This document shows, one piece after another, positions 49,244-58,332 of a DNA stretch of 64,000 nt (the stretch's first letter is position 1; each line of letters begins with the position of its first letter). Source of the DNA: Companilactobacillus kimchiensis (GTDB lineage Bacteria > Bacillota > Bacilli > Lactobacillales > Lactobacillaceae); NCBI RefSeq assembly GCF_001438805.1, contig NZ_JQCF01000004.1:62001-126000 (forward strand), given 5' to 3'. The translations under genes and the position numbers were made by a program. The notes beneath the pieces are model-generated. The model saw only the letters and a program-made list of their open reading frames with translations. It did no database searches and was not told the origin of the DNA.

Positions 49244-51412
49244 TTATTTATTTTTCAATGTAACTATAATTTTACCACTCCCGTTTATCACATGACCAGA
49301 CTTGACCGATTGTTTCACAACATATCCATCACCCTTAGTAGTGATCTGTTTACCGGTTATTTCGGCAAACTTCAAAACATCATTCTTAGACCAACCAGAT
49401 AAATTAGGCATTGTCATCGCCCCATTAGTCAAAAGAACAATTCTTTGGCCAGGCATAACCTTCTCACCACTTCCAGGTAGTTGTTGAACTACTTTGTCAC
49501 CAGTTCCAATAACACCTGATTGCAGTTTGAGATTTTTAATTTCATTGAGTGAATCATTAGTTGATTTATCCAACAAACTAGGAATGCTGACATATTGACT
49601 ACCCGCTTCAGCAGTTTTAGCCGGTGATTTACCCTGATTGACTAATCTTTTAACTAACGGATTAAATATTTCTGACAAAATCTTTTCAGGAGCCTCCGTC
49701 ATTTTCTGTGGTTGCTTCATTGTTACATAAACAATGTAATTAGGATCATCATATGGAACCATCCCTGCAACTGAGAAAATATAGTTATTCGAGCCTGTCA
49801 AATAACCTCCCTCAGGAGAAGCAATCTGAGCTGTACCAGTTTTAACACCAACTTTAACACCGGGAACGTTATAAGCCATACCAGTACCGTAACTCTTAGT
49901 AACAACCTGACGCATCGCTTTTTGAACTTGCTTGGCTGTACTTGCTTTGATTGGTTGACTGACAACCTTTCGTTTAAAACTTTGAGTCGTTTTACCAGTA
50001 TTCGGATCAACTACCCTCTGAACGATTTGTGGTTTGATCATCTTACCGCCGTTAGCAATTGCGGAAAATGCTTGTAGCATTTGCATTGTATTGACGTTGA
50101 CACTTTGGCCAAATGAAGTCATTGCTTGATCACTTGTATGCTCATAAGAAATACCACCGGCAACTTCACCAGGTAGTTCGATCCCAGTTTTTTTACCAAT
50201 ATTAAATTTCTGCATGTATTCCATCCAAGTTTTAGAGCCCATTTCTTCTTCCAACTTGACCATTCCGACGTTGGATGATCTAGTGAATGCCTCTGACAGA
50301 GGAATATATCCCCAACCGGCAGTATTCCAATCACCGATTGTTCTACCACCAACTTCAACTGTCCCTGATTTGTAAAGTTGATTAGGCTCATAGTTTCCTG
50401 AATCAATTGACGCCGATAAAGTTAATATTTTCATAACAGAACCGGGTTCAAATTGATCTTCTACTAAGGTATCTCGCCAACTGTTGCTTAAACCTTTTCC
50501 AGTTGTGGGATTAAAGGTTGGTCTTTGCGTAGCAGCCTCAATTGCACCTGTTTTAGCATTCATAACCAATATTTGTAGATCTTTAGGTGCATATTTTTCG
50601 TCAACAGTTTGCGCCAAAATTTCAGTATACTGCTGAATTTTACTATTTAACGTTAGATAAATATTTGAACCATCAGCTGAACTCTTTTCGACCAACTGTG
50701 AATTTGGTAATTCATTACCACTGTTATCAACTTTAGTAGTCTGTTTACCATTACGACCAGACAGAAGCTTATTGAAGTATTTTTCAACTCCCATGACACC
50801 ACTGATGTTACTGTTCTGATCATTCGCGTTATCAGCCTTTGTAAAACCAACTAAATTGGTTGCAAAAACACCGTTGGGATACGATCTAGATGGGAGTTCA
50901 ACAAAATGGATTCCCGGCAATTTTTGCGCAGCAATCTTACGTTTGATTTCAATTGAAAGACTACGACCAGCCGGTCCAAATTCAACCTGATACTGATCTT
51001 TTGTTTTTGGAGTCAGATACTTACGTAATTGCTTTTGTGATAATGGTAAATATTTACTTAATATTCGGGCTGTTTTTTCTTTATCCGTTATATAGTCAGG
51101 CTTACCATCAGTAGTTTTCGACTTATGTGAAACGACCGCATAAATATTATAGATTGTTGAATCTCCAGCAATCATATCACCATCGACATCTAGAATCTCA
51201 CCACGTTTAGCATTTAATTTAGTTACATGTTCATACTTTTGTTTGGTCCGTTGTACCAAATTAACACCATCATATTGCTTACTCATCGCAATATATGCAA
51301 ATCTTTGGATAAAAAGGATAAAAGAAAAGGCAGTCGCAATCAATATGACCATACCAACAATATAATGATTGCGTCTTGCCTTATTTTTAAATAATTTTTT
51401 AAACTTACTCAT
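49244..51412 (-). CDS. pbpB: Septal penicillin-binding protein 2B (transpeptidase with PASTA domains)
   Basis: Class B PBP that crosslinks septal peptidoglycan together with FtsW. One N-terminal membrane helix (residues 18-40), a dimerisation domain, then the transpeptidase domain: SxxK (S325-V-M-K328), SNVG and KTGTA. Two PASTA repeats form the C-terminus (YVSIPSLLDKS, MTMPNLSGWS). It is 722 residues. The start overlaps the ftsL stop by four bases, which indicates coupling. Confidence 0.96.
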   Translation of the reverse strand: MSKFKKLFKNKARRNHYIVGMVILIATAFSFILFIQRFAYIAMSKQYDGVNLVQRTKQKYEHVTKLNAKRGEILDVDGDMIAGDSTIYNIYAVVSHKSKTTDGKPDYITDKEKTARILSKYLPLSQKQLRKYLTPKTKDQYQVEFGPAGRSLSIEIKRKIAAQKLPGIHFVELPSRSYPNGVFATNLVGFTKADNANDQNSNISGVMGVEKYFNKLLSGRNGKQTTKVDNSGNELPNSQLVEKSSADGSNIYLTLNSKIQQYTEILAQTVDEKYAPKDLQILVMNAKTGAIEAATQRPTFNPTTGKGLSNSWRDTLVEDQFEPGSVMKILTLSASIDSGNYEPNQLYKSGTVEVGGRTIGDWNTAGWGYIPLSEAFTRSSNVGMVKLEEEMGSKTWMEYMQKFNIGKKTGIELPGEVAGGISYEHTSDQAMTSFGQSVNVNTMQMLQAFSAIANGGKMIKPQIVQRVVDPNTGKTTQSFKRKVVSQPIKASTAKQVQKAMRQVVTKSYGTGMAYNVPGVKVGVKTGTAQIASPEGGYLTGSNNYIFSVAGMVPYDDPNYIVYVTMKQPQKMTEAPEKILSEIFNPLVKRLVNQGKSPAKTAEAGSQYVSIPSLLDKSTNDSLNEIKNLKLQSGVIGTGDKVVQQLPGSGEKVMPGQRIVLLTNGAMTMPNLSGWSKNDVLKFAEITGKQITTKGDGYVVKQSVKSGHVINGSGKIIVTLKNK

Positions 51413-51774
51413 TTCGAAATGTTCCTTACATTGTTGTCACTCATTTTCAAATTATGCTTTTTCGCAAAAGAAGAAAAACGATCAAAACTGGTTAACCCCG
51501 AAATCTCTTGTCTTAAATTAACATTACTTGTATTAGTCTTTGTTATTTGGGTTGTTAAACTATCTAATTTATTTTGAGAAGAAGTCATCGATACTTTAAT
51601 ACTCACTAAAGTAACCATAAGTGCCAACATCAAAAGACCAAGACCAACTATAGAAAGGGTCTCAAATTTTGACAAGGCAACACTGCCTGTTTTTGGAGCT
51701 GCTTGAAGTTCTGGTTGTGGTTCAACAGCTTCTTGATATTCTTGTAAATTTCTTGCAGTACTTTCTTCTCTCAT
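51409..51774 (-). CDS. ftsL: Cell division protein FtsL
   Basis: A 121-residue bitopic protein with a cytoplasmic N-terminus, one membrane helix (about residues 46-66) and a short extracellular coiled coil (SSQNKLDSLTTQITKTNTSNVNLRQEI). It forms a complex with DivIB and FtsB-like DivIC. GGAG precedes the ATG. Sequence conservation in this family is low; assignment rests on topology and on the place between rsmH and pbpB. Confidence 0.9.
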   Translation of the reverse strand: MREESTARNLQEYQEAVEPQPELQAAPKTGSVALSKFETLSIVGLGLLMLALMVTLVSIKVSMTSSQNKLDSLTTQITKTNTSNVNLRQEISGLTSFDRFSSFAKKHNLKMSDNNVRNISK

Positions 51775-51789
51775 ATTAATAATTCTCCA

Positions 51790-52740
51790 TTATATCTTTT
51801 CAACGACACGTAGTTTTGCACTATGTGCTCGATTATTTTCAGATAACTCCTCAGTATTAGGTAGGATAGGTTTCCTAGTAATCTGTTTTAAAATGGGTTT
51901 TATATCATCTGGAATAACAGGTAATCCTCTTGGTAAATCAACATATGAATTGTTTTTAAAAATGTGTTTTACAATTCGGTCTTCTTTGGATTGAAAAGTT
52001 ATAACGCTTATGCGACCTTTAGGGGCCAGCAAATCAATTGCCTGTTCAAGGGATCTTTCAAGTGAACCCAATTCATCGTTTACAGCAATTCTAATTGCTT
52101 GGAAGACACGTTTAGCTGGATGCCCACCAGTTCTTCTAGCTGGAGCTGGAATAGCATTTTTAATGATATCCGCTAACTCTAAGGTAGAAGTGATCCGATG
52201 TTCAGCTCTGATACGTTCAATTGATCGAGCAATTTGTTTAGCAAATTTTTCATCACTATACTTATAAAAAATACTTACCAAATCATTATATGACCAATCA
52301 TTAACGATTTTTTCAGCATCAAGATCTTGTCGCTGATCCATTCGCATATCTAAACGTGCTTCTTTTTTATAACTAAAGCCTCTGACGGCGTCATCAAATT
52401 GAGGAGAAGAAACCCCTAGATCATATACGACACCGTCAACCTTTTCGATACCAAGTTCATTCAAACGAGCCTGCATATTTTCAAAATTATCACGAATTAA
52501 AGTTAATGAGTTATCACCAATTATTGAAGAATCATTTTGAATACTTTCACCGACCTCAATTGCGGCCTCATCTCTATCAAAAACATAAAGATGGCTATTG
52601 TGAACTCGACTCAACAATTCTTTGGTGTGTCCACCACGACCAAAAGTAGCATCTACATAGATGCCATTATCATGTGGGTTAATTTCATCAATAGTCTCTT
52701 TTAATAATACTGTTTTATGTTTATATACATTAGAAGTCAA
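51790..52740 (-). CDS. rsmH: 16S rRNA (cytosine(1402)-N(4))-methyltransferase
   Basis: SAM-dependent methyltransferase modifying C1402 in the ribosomal P site. The 316-residue sequence shows [25 protein letters not shown] (SAM motif), [11 protein letters not shown] and the C-terminal SAKLRVVE. The start appears to be TTG at 52740, inside the end of mraZ (11-base overlap), with GGAGAA some distance upstream. Position in dcw is canonical. Confidence 0.96.
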   Translation of the reverse strand: MTSNVYKHKTVLLKETIDEINPHDNGIYVDATFGRGGHTKELLSRVHNSHLYVFDRDEAAIEVGESIQNDSSIIGDNSLTLIRDNFENMQARLNELGIEKVDGVVYDLGVSSPQFDDAVRGFSYKKEARLDMRMDQRQDLDAEKIVNDWSYNDLVSIFYKYSDEKFAKQIARSIERIRAEHRITSTLELADIIKNAIPAPARRTGGHPAKRVFQAIRIAVNDELGSLERSLEQAIDLLAPKGRISVITFQSKEDRIVKHIFKNNSYVDLPRGLPVIPDDIKPILKQITRKPILPNTEELSENNRAHSAKLRVVEKI

Positions 52741-53161
52741 AGTCTGTCATTTTCTCCGATATTTCTTCAAAATTATCTTCAGCCTCTTGGCTAAATTTAT
52801 TCCAACGTTCCTCATCCCAAATTTCAATTCGGTCAGAAACGCCAACGATTACACAGTTCTTATTCAATTTGGCAAATTCAATTAGTGATGTCGAAAGATT
52901 AATCCGACCTTGCTTATCAAATTCTGCCTCTGCAGCAGCAGAGTAAAAGAATCGAGTAAATGCTCTCGCATCCTTTTTGGTTAGAGGTAGTTTATCCAAC
53001 TGATCCTCTAGTTTTCCCCATTGTTCCAATGGATAACCAAAAAGGCAACCATCCATGCCCCGAGTGACTATAAAGCTTTCACCAAGCAGCTTTCTAAACT
53101 TAGCAGGAACAATAATCCTGCCTTTAGTATCAAGTGTGTGATGAAATTCACCCATGAACAT
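52730..53161 (-). CDS. mraZ: Transcriptional regulator MraZ
   Basis: Ring-forming AbrB-like DNA-binding protein that represses or tunes its own dcw operon. It has two SpoVT/AbrB-type halves, [22 protein letters not shown] and [18 protein letters not shown], over 143 residues. GAGGTGA precedes the ATG. Candidate MraZ operator repeats lie 37-61 bases upstream. First gene of the dcw cluster. Confidence 0.96.
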   Translation of the reverse strand: MFMGEFHHTLDTKGRIIVPAKFRKLLGESFIVTRGMDGCLFGYPLEQWGKLEDQLDKLPLTKKDARAFTRFFYSAAAEAEFDKQGRINLSTSLIEFAKLNKNCVIVGVSDRIEIWDEERWNKFSQEAEDNFEEISEKMTDFDF

Positions 53162-53197
53162 GGACAGTTCACCTCAATTCTTTAACACTTCCTAATT

Positions 53198-53222
53198 TAC
53201 CACAATTCCCCACTTTTAACCA
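53198..53222 (-). promoter_or_regulatory. MraZ operator: three TGGNN repeats with 10-base period
   Basis: On the minus strand TGGTT (53218-53222), TGGGG (53208-53212) and TGGTA (53198-53202) are separated by exactly five bases each. This is the spacing reported for MraZ boxes. A TTGACG (53240-53245) just upstream could be the -35 of the dcw promoter; no good -10 was found. Confidence 0.7.
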
Positions 53223-53388
53223 CACGATATTCGACAATCCGTCAATAAATGTGAAAGCATTTACTAATTATACAGTTCAAGCGGTGGGGGGATTTTTCAA
53301 TATAGGAAATGTCTGCTTACAAATATTGCATAAATTGTTATTCTGAAGTACCATTTCAATATATAATATTAATTTGGTGGTGGAAGTT

Positions 53389-53505
53389 TTGGATGATAAG
53401 AAACCTAAAAGCACTTTAACAAAAATTACACAAGTTGTTGTTTGGTTAATGATTTTAGTTACCATTGGTGGTGTAGTTTTAGGAGCATTTATGAGTTTTG
53501 TTTAA
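53389..53505 (+). CDS. Small membrane protein, DUF4044-like (38 residues)
   Basis: A short open frame reading MDDKKPKSTLTKITQVVVW and continuing with one hydrophobic helix (about residues 15-36) that ends GAFMSFV. It resembles the DUF4044 family of 35-40 residue lactobacillar proteins with a basic N-terminus and one membrane helix; no function is known. The start is TTG at 53389 with GGTGG seven bases upstream; a TTG at 53374 is an alternative. An ATG at 53393 is out of frame and stops quickly. A TATAAT (53362-53367) lies upstream and a strong terminator follows. It diverges from mraZ. Confidence 0.68.
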   Translation: MDDKKPKSTLTKITQVVVWLMILVTIGGVVLGAFMSFV

Positions 53506-53506
53506 C

Positions 53507-53553
53507 AAAAAATAGGCTAGCCAATCATTTCTGATTGGTTAGCCTATTTTTAT
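53507..53553. terminator. Bidirectional terminator between the small membrane protein gene and thiT
   Basis: AATAGGCTAGCCAATCA and TGATTGGTTAGCCTATT pair over 17 bp (one G-T) around a 4-base loop, with T-rich flanks on both strands. It serves two convergent genes. Confidence 0.9.
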
Positions 53554-54135
53554 TTAATTTTTCACAATAATTAATTGCTTAAAGACTCGATTCAAAACAA
53601 CTGCCAAAACCACCAGCATAATCATGTTGGCAATAAAACTACCACCATTAATAACCAGTGAATAGATCCAAGGATTCATCCCTTTAGGAGCGTATGTTCC
53701 CCAATAGATACCTCCAGCAATAAAATGGAAAAAATATTTTGCAAAAAAACCGACGGCCGAATAAAAAATAATCAATCCCAAAACATTTTTACCACGTTCA
53801 ATTGCCTGCTTAACTTGTGTACTACCTAAACCAATCAAACCAACAACACCGAAAGCTAATGGATATTCAACAAATCCTTGTAACGGATTTAAAAAGCCAC
53901 CATTACTAAAACCTCGTAATACCAGATCCAAAATGCCCCAGACTAATCCCGCCATCAAACCGGCCTTCAACCCACGACGTAAGGCAAAAATCGCCATCGG
54001 TATCAAGCCATACATAAACTCAATAGATGACACCCCCGTAGAATGTGGAACAAATGATAGCACTAGTGCCAAAGCGGTTATCAAAGCCCCTTCTGTCAAA
54101 ATAATTAAGTCGTTACCTTTACTAATATTGGTCAT
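53554..54135 (-). CDS. thiT: Thiamine transporter S component ThiT (ECF type)
   Basis: Substrate-binding membrane subunit that uses the shared ECF energising module to import thiamine. It is 193 residues with about six membrane helices. Family segments are ALRRGLKAGLMAGLVWGILD, the PLQGFVEYPLAF Glu motif, AKYFFHFIAGGIYWG (His) and YSLVINGGSF (Asn), which correspond to the thiamine-binding residues of the family. The ATG at 54135 has AAGGGAG nine bases upstream. A TPP riboswitch in its leader confirms the substrate. Thiamine diphosphate is the cofactor of PdhAB in this window. Confidence 0.95.
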   Translation of the reverse strand: MTNISKGNDLIILTEGALITALALVLSFVPHSTGVSSIEFMYGLIPMAIFALRRGLKAGLMAGLVWGILDLVLRGFSNGGFLNPLQGFVEYPLAFGVVGLIGLGSTQVKQAIERGKNVLGLIIFYSAVGFFAKYFFHFIAGGIYWGTYAPKGMNPWIYSLVINGGSFIANMIMLVVLAVVLNRVFKQLIIVKN

Positions 54136-54142
54136 ACAAAAA

Positions 54143-54180
54143 AACTCCCTTCTGATTTTGTCATCACAAGAGAGTTCGAG
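54143..54180 (-). terminator. Riboswitch expression platform: terminator hairpin holding the thiT ribosome site
   Basis: AACTCTCTT and AAGGGAGTT pair (one G-U) on the minus strand, followed by TTTTTTT. The 3' arm contains AAGGGAG, the only ribosome binding site of thiT. The hairpin could terminate transcription, hide the ribosome site, or both. Confidence 0.7.
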
Positions 54181-54194
54181 CGTTTGCTTGAACA

Positions 54195-54285
54195 ACACTA
54201 TCCCTACGCATGTATTAACATAACAGGTTTAAAGGGTCTGAACTTAGTAGTTCACTCTCAGCCGAATGGCTCCCCCTGTGTTGAC
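54195..54285 (-). promoter_or_regulatory. TPP riboswitch (thi box) upstream of thiT
   Basis: On the minus strand ACAGGGGGAGCC, GGCTGAGAGTG, a variable stem, GACCCTTTAAACCTG and GCGTAGGGATAGTG appear in the conserved order of the thiamine pyrophosphate aptamer. Binding of TPP should switch thiT off through the hairpin just downstream. Confidence 0.95.
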
Positions 54286-54304
54286 TTATTCAATTTACAA
54301 AAAG

Positions 54305-54333
54305 ATTATATCACAATGACTATTTTCTTCCAA
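54305..54333 (-). promoter_or_regulatory. thiT promoter
   Basis: TTGGAA (54328-54333), a 17-base spacer and TATAAT (54305-54310), with TG one base before the -10 (extended -10). The -35 lies in the last codons of minD, so thiT is transcribed independently. Confidence 0.75.
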
Positions 54334-55117
54334 ACACTCTGCCCCAAAAACCAATCTTCTTTGTTTGATCTGACAAATCCAAGGGTATGTTTTCACCCAA
54401 CATCCGCCGAGCAATATGCTGATAACTGCGACCAGCATCACTTTCATTATCAAAAGCAACTGTGCAACCAGCGTTAGATGCCGAAATGACTTTATCTTCA
54501 TCAATTACGATCCCCAACAAAGGGATTCCTAAATGATTAACAATATCATCAATTCTCATAGAAGTTCCGTTATTGATCATATTCTTACGAATCCGGTTAA
54601 TAATCAAATGTGGTGTGATCGGCATATTCATATTCTCAAGAATACCAACAACTCGATCGGCATCACTAACAGAAGCAACCTCTGGATTAGTTACCACTAA
54701 GGCACCATCAGCAATTGAAACGGCATTTTGAAAACCATATTCAATTCCGGCTGGACAATCAATCATTACAAAATCAAAACGTTGTTTTAATTCGTTAACA
54801 ATACTTCCCACCGAAGCCTTATCCAAAACATACTTATCAGCAAACTGTGAAGCTGCCAATAAATACAAATTGTCTTCAAAACGTGGGTCCCTAACTAAAG
54901 CTTGTGATACTACTACTCGATGTTGTGCAACATCAACAATATCATAAACAATTCGGTTAGTTAGTCCCATAACAGCATCAAGGTTTCTTAGACCGATATC
55001 TAAATCAACCATACAAACCTTTTTACCAAGACTGGCCAAAACAGTACTGACATTTGCGGTAGTAGTTGTTTTCCCAACTCCACCCTTTCCAGAAGTTACA
55101 ACTATTGATATCCCCAT
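54320..55117 (-). CDS. minD: Septum site-determining protein MinD
   Basis: Membrane-associated ATPase that recruits MinC. It has the deviant Walker A KGGVGKTTTT, a DLDIGLRNLD switch I region, DCPAGIEYGFQNA and a C-terminal amphipathic membrane-targeting helix (KKIGFWGRVFGRK). It is 265 residues. It follows minC by two bases. No minE is present; in Gram-positives DivIVA (encoded at 40 kb) usually supplies the topological cue. Confidence 0.96.
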   Translation of the reverse strand: MGISIVVTSGKGGVGKTTTTANVSTVLASLGKKVCMVDLDIGLRNLDAVMGLTNRIVYDIVDVAQHRVVVSQALVRDPRFEDNLYLLAASQFADKYVLDKASVGSIVNELKQRFDFVMIDCPAGIEYGFQNAVSIADGALVVTNPEVASVSDADRVVGILENMNMPITPHLIINRIRKNMINNGTSMRIDDIVNHLGIPLLGIVIDEDKVISASNAGCTVAFDNESDAGRSYQHIARRMLGENIPLDLSDQTKKIGFWGRVFGRK

Positions 55118-55119
55118 AG

Positions 55120-55788
55120 TTAACCGGTCCTTTTCTTTAGATCATTCAATCTATTTTTATAATTTTTTAAATTATCTACACTAATTGAATGTAAGTCATC
55201 GATAAAAGCAAAACTACCATTCTTAAAATCATCCCGATTATCATCTGTCACAATTTCAATCACATCAGCAATCCTAATTTGATCGACATCTTTTAAATTT
55301 CCAAAAATCGTCGCACCAGTATTATTAGGATAGCCAGCTTGCACAATCCCATTGACTTCACCCAGAATATAAACTGACCCGGTGGTACAGATCTGGGCAT
55401 CACGATGTAACGTTCCCAAAAATATTAAATCACCTTCGTAATCTAATTTCTGACCGCTACGAACGATTCCTGATTCAATATTAGTTTTAGTTTTATTAAA
55501 CATTTTTTCAACTGCAATCTTACTCTCGACATCAGATTCAATATCTTTCAAATACAGTTGTGGATATTTACTAAAAAGTTCCTTAATGGCAGCTTTTTGA
55601 TCCGTATTTAATAAACGATTTCCCGTCTTAACAGTAAAATTAATAACATCATCATCTTCATTAGTTGACTTGACGTTTTGTTGCATGATCATTTCTTTTA
55701 ATTCTTTAAACGCATCAACATAATTGGCGTTAACGTCAATAATGACGGAAAAACCATTTTTATCACCTTTTAAAATGATGTCACTCAT
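55120..55788 (-). CDS. minC: Septum site-determining protein MinC
   Basis: Inhibitor of FtsZ assembly away from mid-cell. The 222-residue protein has a variable N-terminal FtsZ-interacting domain and the conserved C-terminal beta-helix (SGQKLDYEGDLIFLGTLHRDAQICTTGSVYILGEVNGIVQAG). Its ATG overlaps the mreD stop codon. The mreCD-minCD arrangement matches other Bacilli. Confidence 0.94.
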   Translation of the reverse strand: MSDIILKGDKNGFSVIIDVNANYVDAFKELKEMIMQQNVKSTNEDDDVINFTVKTGNRLLNTDQKAAIKELFSKYPQLYLKDIESDVESKIAVEKMFNKTKTNIESGIVRSGQKLDYEGDLIFLGTLHRDAQICTTGSVYILGEVNGIVQAGYPNNTGATIFGNLKDVDQIRIADVIEIVTDDNRDDFKNGSFAFIDDLHSISVDNLKNYKNRLNDLKKRTG

Positions 55789-56327
55789 TTACTATCCCTC
55801 CGATATTTCACCAACCATTCAGACAAGTTTGCCAAAGGAATGTAGAGGATAAAGAATACCACGACATTCCACAATAATGTTGGCCCTAATGTATATGTGA
55901 TGAAATCAAACACACTCGTATTAGTTTGCTGTAATAATCTCTCTAACAAATAAATACCTGATTGTAGAAAAGTTAATGACAGAAAGTAGATCGACAATTC
56001 ATAGCCCATATTATTTTTCACTAATAAGAACTTAAAATGATCAATCCCTACCATAATTAATGGCAACAAAATAGTATATAGTCCGACAATTCCATAGTAG
56101 TAAGAATCATAGATCAATCCAAAGACTATGCCATACGTCATCAATTGTCGCCTGTTATCGATACGCATCGTCAACATAACAATTGCCATCAACATTATTT
56201 GTGGCAAAATAACAATCACGCCACGATTCATATTATTCAAAAAGGCCCATTTCATTAAACCATCAAGGTAAAATGCTAACAAAATGAATAATACTTGACC
56301 GATTGTTTTTCGTACTTTAATATCCAT
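55785..56327 (-). CDS. mreD: Rod shape-determining protein MreD
   Basis: A 180-residue integral membrane protein with five or six hydrophobic helices, partner of MreC in the elongation complex. Sequence conservation is low, so topology, length and the position between mreC and minC carry the call. Its start overlaps the mreC stop by one base (TAATG). Confidence 0.9.
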   Translation of the reverse strand: MDIKVRKTIGQVLFILLAFYLDGLMKWAFLNNMNRGVIVILPQIMLMAIVMLTMRIDNRRQLMTYGIVFGLIYDSYYYGIVGLYTILLPLIMVGIDHFKFLLVKNNMGYELSIYFLSLTFLQSGIYLLERLLQQTNTSVFDFITYTLGPTLLWNVVVFFILYIPLANLSEWLVKYRRDSK

Positions 56328-57190
56328 TATTTTTCACCACTAACCGATGACTTAATAACCGTTACAACCGTAAAGTTACGAAGTTCAGCTGCTGGCGTGA
56401 TATAAACAGAATTTGTCATACCATAGTTGTCCTTCTTGATTCCATAAACTTTACCGATATATAACCCTCGAGGTGTTAAACCACCTAAACCGGATGTGAT
56501 AACACTTTGGCCTTTTTTAATATCTTTAGTTGAATTAACGTTCTCCATCACTAGATCACCTGAAGCACTATCATAGCGACTAACCACTCCGGTAATACTT
56601 TTATTATTACTACCAATGATTTCTGAAGCAAATTTATCGTTCAATTCATTATCGGTCGAAATAAGTTCAACTTTAGAACTAATTTTATCAACCTCAACGA
56701 TTCTACCGATCAAACCTTTACCAGACATAACTGGCATATTTTTCTTAATCCCACTTGTCTGACCACGATTAATAGTCAAATAACTTTGCCAGCTACTTGG
56801 TGACCGAGATAAAACTGACGCATTGACTGTTGAATAATCCGTCAAAGTACCATTTAATTTTAATTCTTGTTTTAATTTCTGATTTTCATCTTGAACTACT
56901 TCTAATTTAGCTTGGTTTTGTGCCAATTCACCAATTCTTGCCTTAAGCCGCTTGTTCTCGGAATAGGTGCTGTACAAATCAGAAAATTCTGAGGTAGCAT
57001 TTTTAACTGCATTCGTTGGATAGGCAAATACTCCTCCAACTACGCTGACGACATCATTACCAACCTGTTGGATCACTGGTGGTGTACTTTTTTTATCACG
57101 GATGTTAACCGTAACCGCCAATAAACCAAAAGTAACAATAATAAGTACCATCAAAATGATTAATTTTTTATTTGAAAAAAATTTTTGCAT
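56327..57190 (-). CDS. mreC: Rod shape-determining protein MreC
   Basis: Bitopic scaffold of the elongation complex. One N-terminal membrane helix (about residues 9-28), a coiled coil (YSENKRLKARIGELAQNQAKLEVVQDENQKLKQEL in part, residues about 75-110) and a periplasm-side beta domain (VNRGQTSGIKKNMPVM, VITSGLGGLTPRGLYIGKV, in the usual order). It is 287 residues. GGAGG precedes the ATG. A terminator separates it from mreB. Confidence 0.95.
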   Translation of the reverse strand: MQKFFSNKKLIILMVLIIVTFGLLAVTVNIRDKKSTPPVIQQVGNDVVSVVGGVFAYPTNAVKNATSEFSDLYSTYSENKRLKARIGELAQNQAKLEVVQDENQKLKQELKLNGTLTDYSTVNASVLSRSPSSWQSYLTINRGQTSGIKKNMPVMSGKGLIGRIVEVDKISSKVELISTDNELNDKFASEIIGSNNKSITGVVSRYDSASGDLVMENVNSTKDIKKGQSVITSGLGGLTPRGLYIGKVYGIKKDNYGMTNSVYITPAAELRNFTVVTVIKSSVSGEK

Positions 57191-57212
57191 TGCTTCCTCC
57201 TAGTAGATCAAA

Positions 57213-57238
57213 TAAAAAAAAGCGGGATTAACCCGCTT
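57213..57238 (-). terminator. Terminator between mreB and mreC
   Basis: AAGCGGG and CCCGCTT pair around a 5-base loop and are followed by eight T on the minus strand. The mreB stop codon lies at the base of the stem. Full or partial termination here would lower mreC expression relative to mreB. Confidence 0.83.
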
Positions 57239-58238
57239 ATTTTTGGCGACGCATTACATCGATATTTTTGAGTGATTCTCCAGTACCGATAGCCACACAA
57301 TCTAGTGGGTCTTGAGCAATGAACACGGGAACTCCAGTTGCTTCTGATATTACTTCTGGTAAGTGATGTAATAATGCACCACCACCAGTAAGAACGATAC
57401 CATGATCGATTACATCGGCAGCAATTTCAGGAGATGTTTCCTCAAGAGTTTCTTTAATTGTTTCAATAATTTCTTCAACGTTTTCGTGAATAGCTGTTGC
57501 AATATCTTCACCAGTTAATTGAACAGTCTTAGGTAGACCAGTCACTAGATCACGACCACGAATTTGCATTGAGTCAATTTCTTTTGATTTTTCAATAGAT
57601 GCAGAACCAATTTGGATCTTAACGTCTTCAGCAGTTCTTTCACCAATTTGAAGGTTGTAGTTTGACTTAATATATGCAGAAATAGATTCGTCAAACTTAT
57701 CACCAGCAACACGGATTGAACGCGATGAAACGATACCACCCAATGAAATAGTAGCAACATCAGTTGTACCACCACCAATATCAACAACCATGTTACCGGT
57801 TGGATCCATAACAGGAAGACCGGCACCAATAGCTGCAGCAAATGGTTCTTCAATTACATAAGCTTCACGAGCACCCGCATGTTGAGTTGCTTCAATAACA
57901 GCTCTTTTTTCAACTTCAGTAACACCACTAGGAACACAAACCATTACTGATGGTTTAGAGTTATTAGCTGTTTTTTCGATAAAATACTTCATCATTGCAG
58001 CAGTTGTATCGTAATCGGCAATAACACCGTCACGCATTGGACGAATTGCAGAAATACTTCCTGGTGTACGACCAATCATTTCACGTGCATCTGAACCGAC
58101 TGCAACAATTTCTCCAGTGTTGTTATTTTTTGCAACAACTGAAGGTTCATTTAAAACTATACCTTTGCCTTCAGCATAAACTAGAGTGTTTGCAGTTCCC
58201 AAGTCTATACCAAGCTTCTTTGATCCAATACCAAACAA
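57237..58238 (-). CDS. mreB: Rod shape-determining protein MreB
   Basis: Bacterial actin that organises lateral wall synthesis. It has [12 protein letters not shown] (phosphate 1), [22 protein letters not shown] (phosphate 2) and LTGGGALLH (adenosine). It is 333 residues. The start is TTG at 58238 with AAAGGAG upstream. A possible extended -10 promoter lies about 50 bases before it. Confidence 0.97.
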   Translation of the reverse strand: MFGIGSKKLGIDLGTANTLVYAEGKGIVLNEPSVVAKNNNTGEIVAVGSDAREMIGRTPGSISAIRPMRDGVIADYDTTAAMMKYFIEKTANNSKPSVMVCVPSGVTEVEKRAVIEATQHAGAREAYVIEEPFAAAIGAGLPVMDPTGNMVVDIGGGTTDVATISLGGIVSSRSIRVAGDKFDESISAYIKSNYNLQIGERTAEDVKIQIGSASIEKSKEIDSMQIRGRDLVTGLPKTVQLTGEDIATAIHENVEEIIETIKETLEETSPEIAADVIDHGIVLTGGGALLHHLPEVISEATGVPVFIAQDPLDCVAIGTGESLKNIDVMRRQK

Positions 58239-58286
58239 TTTATTTTCTCTCCTTTAAAGTACACACCACATTTTACGCTAACCAAA

Positions 58287-58292
58287 ATTATA
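58287..58292 (-). promoter_or_regulatory. Probable -10 of the mreB promoter
   Basis: TATAAT with TG one base upstream (extended -10) on the minus strand; TTTAAA lies 16 bases further upstream as a weak -35. Confidence 0.5.
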
Positions 58293-58332
58293 TCATAGAA
58301 ACTGTCGATTTAAAGTACGACGAAATCATATC

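Noticed and set aside
53245-53262. cre-like sequence (GTGAAAGCATTTACT) between mraZ and the small membrane protein gene
   Set aside because: It misses three consensus positions, including the central CG, and has no clear link to a promoter.
53277-53465. Minus-strand open frame upstream of mraZ
   Set aside because: It is antisense to the small membrane protein gene and the promoter region, and its start lacks a ribosome site.
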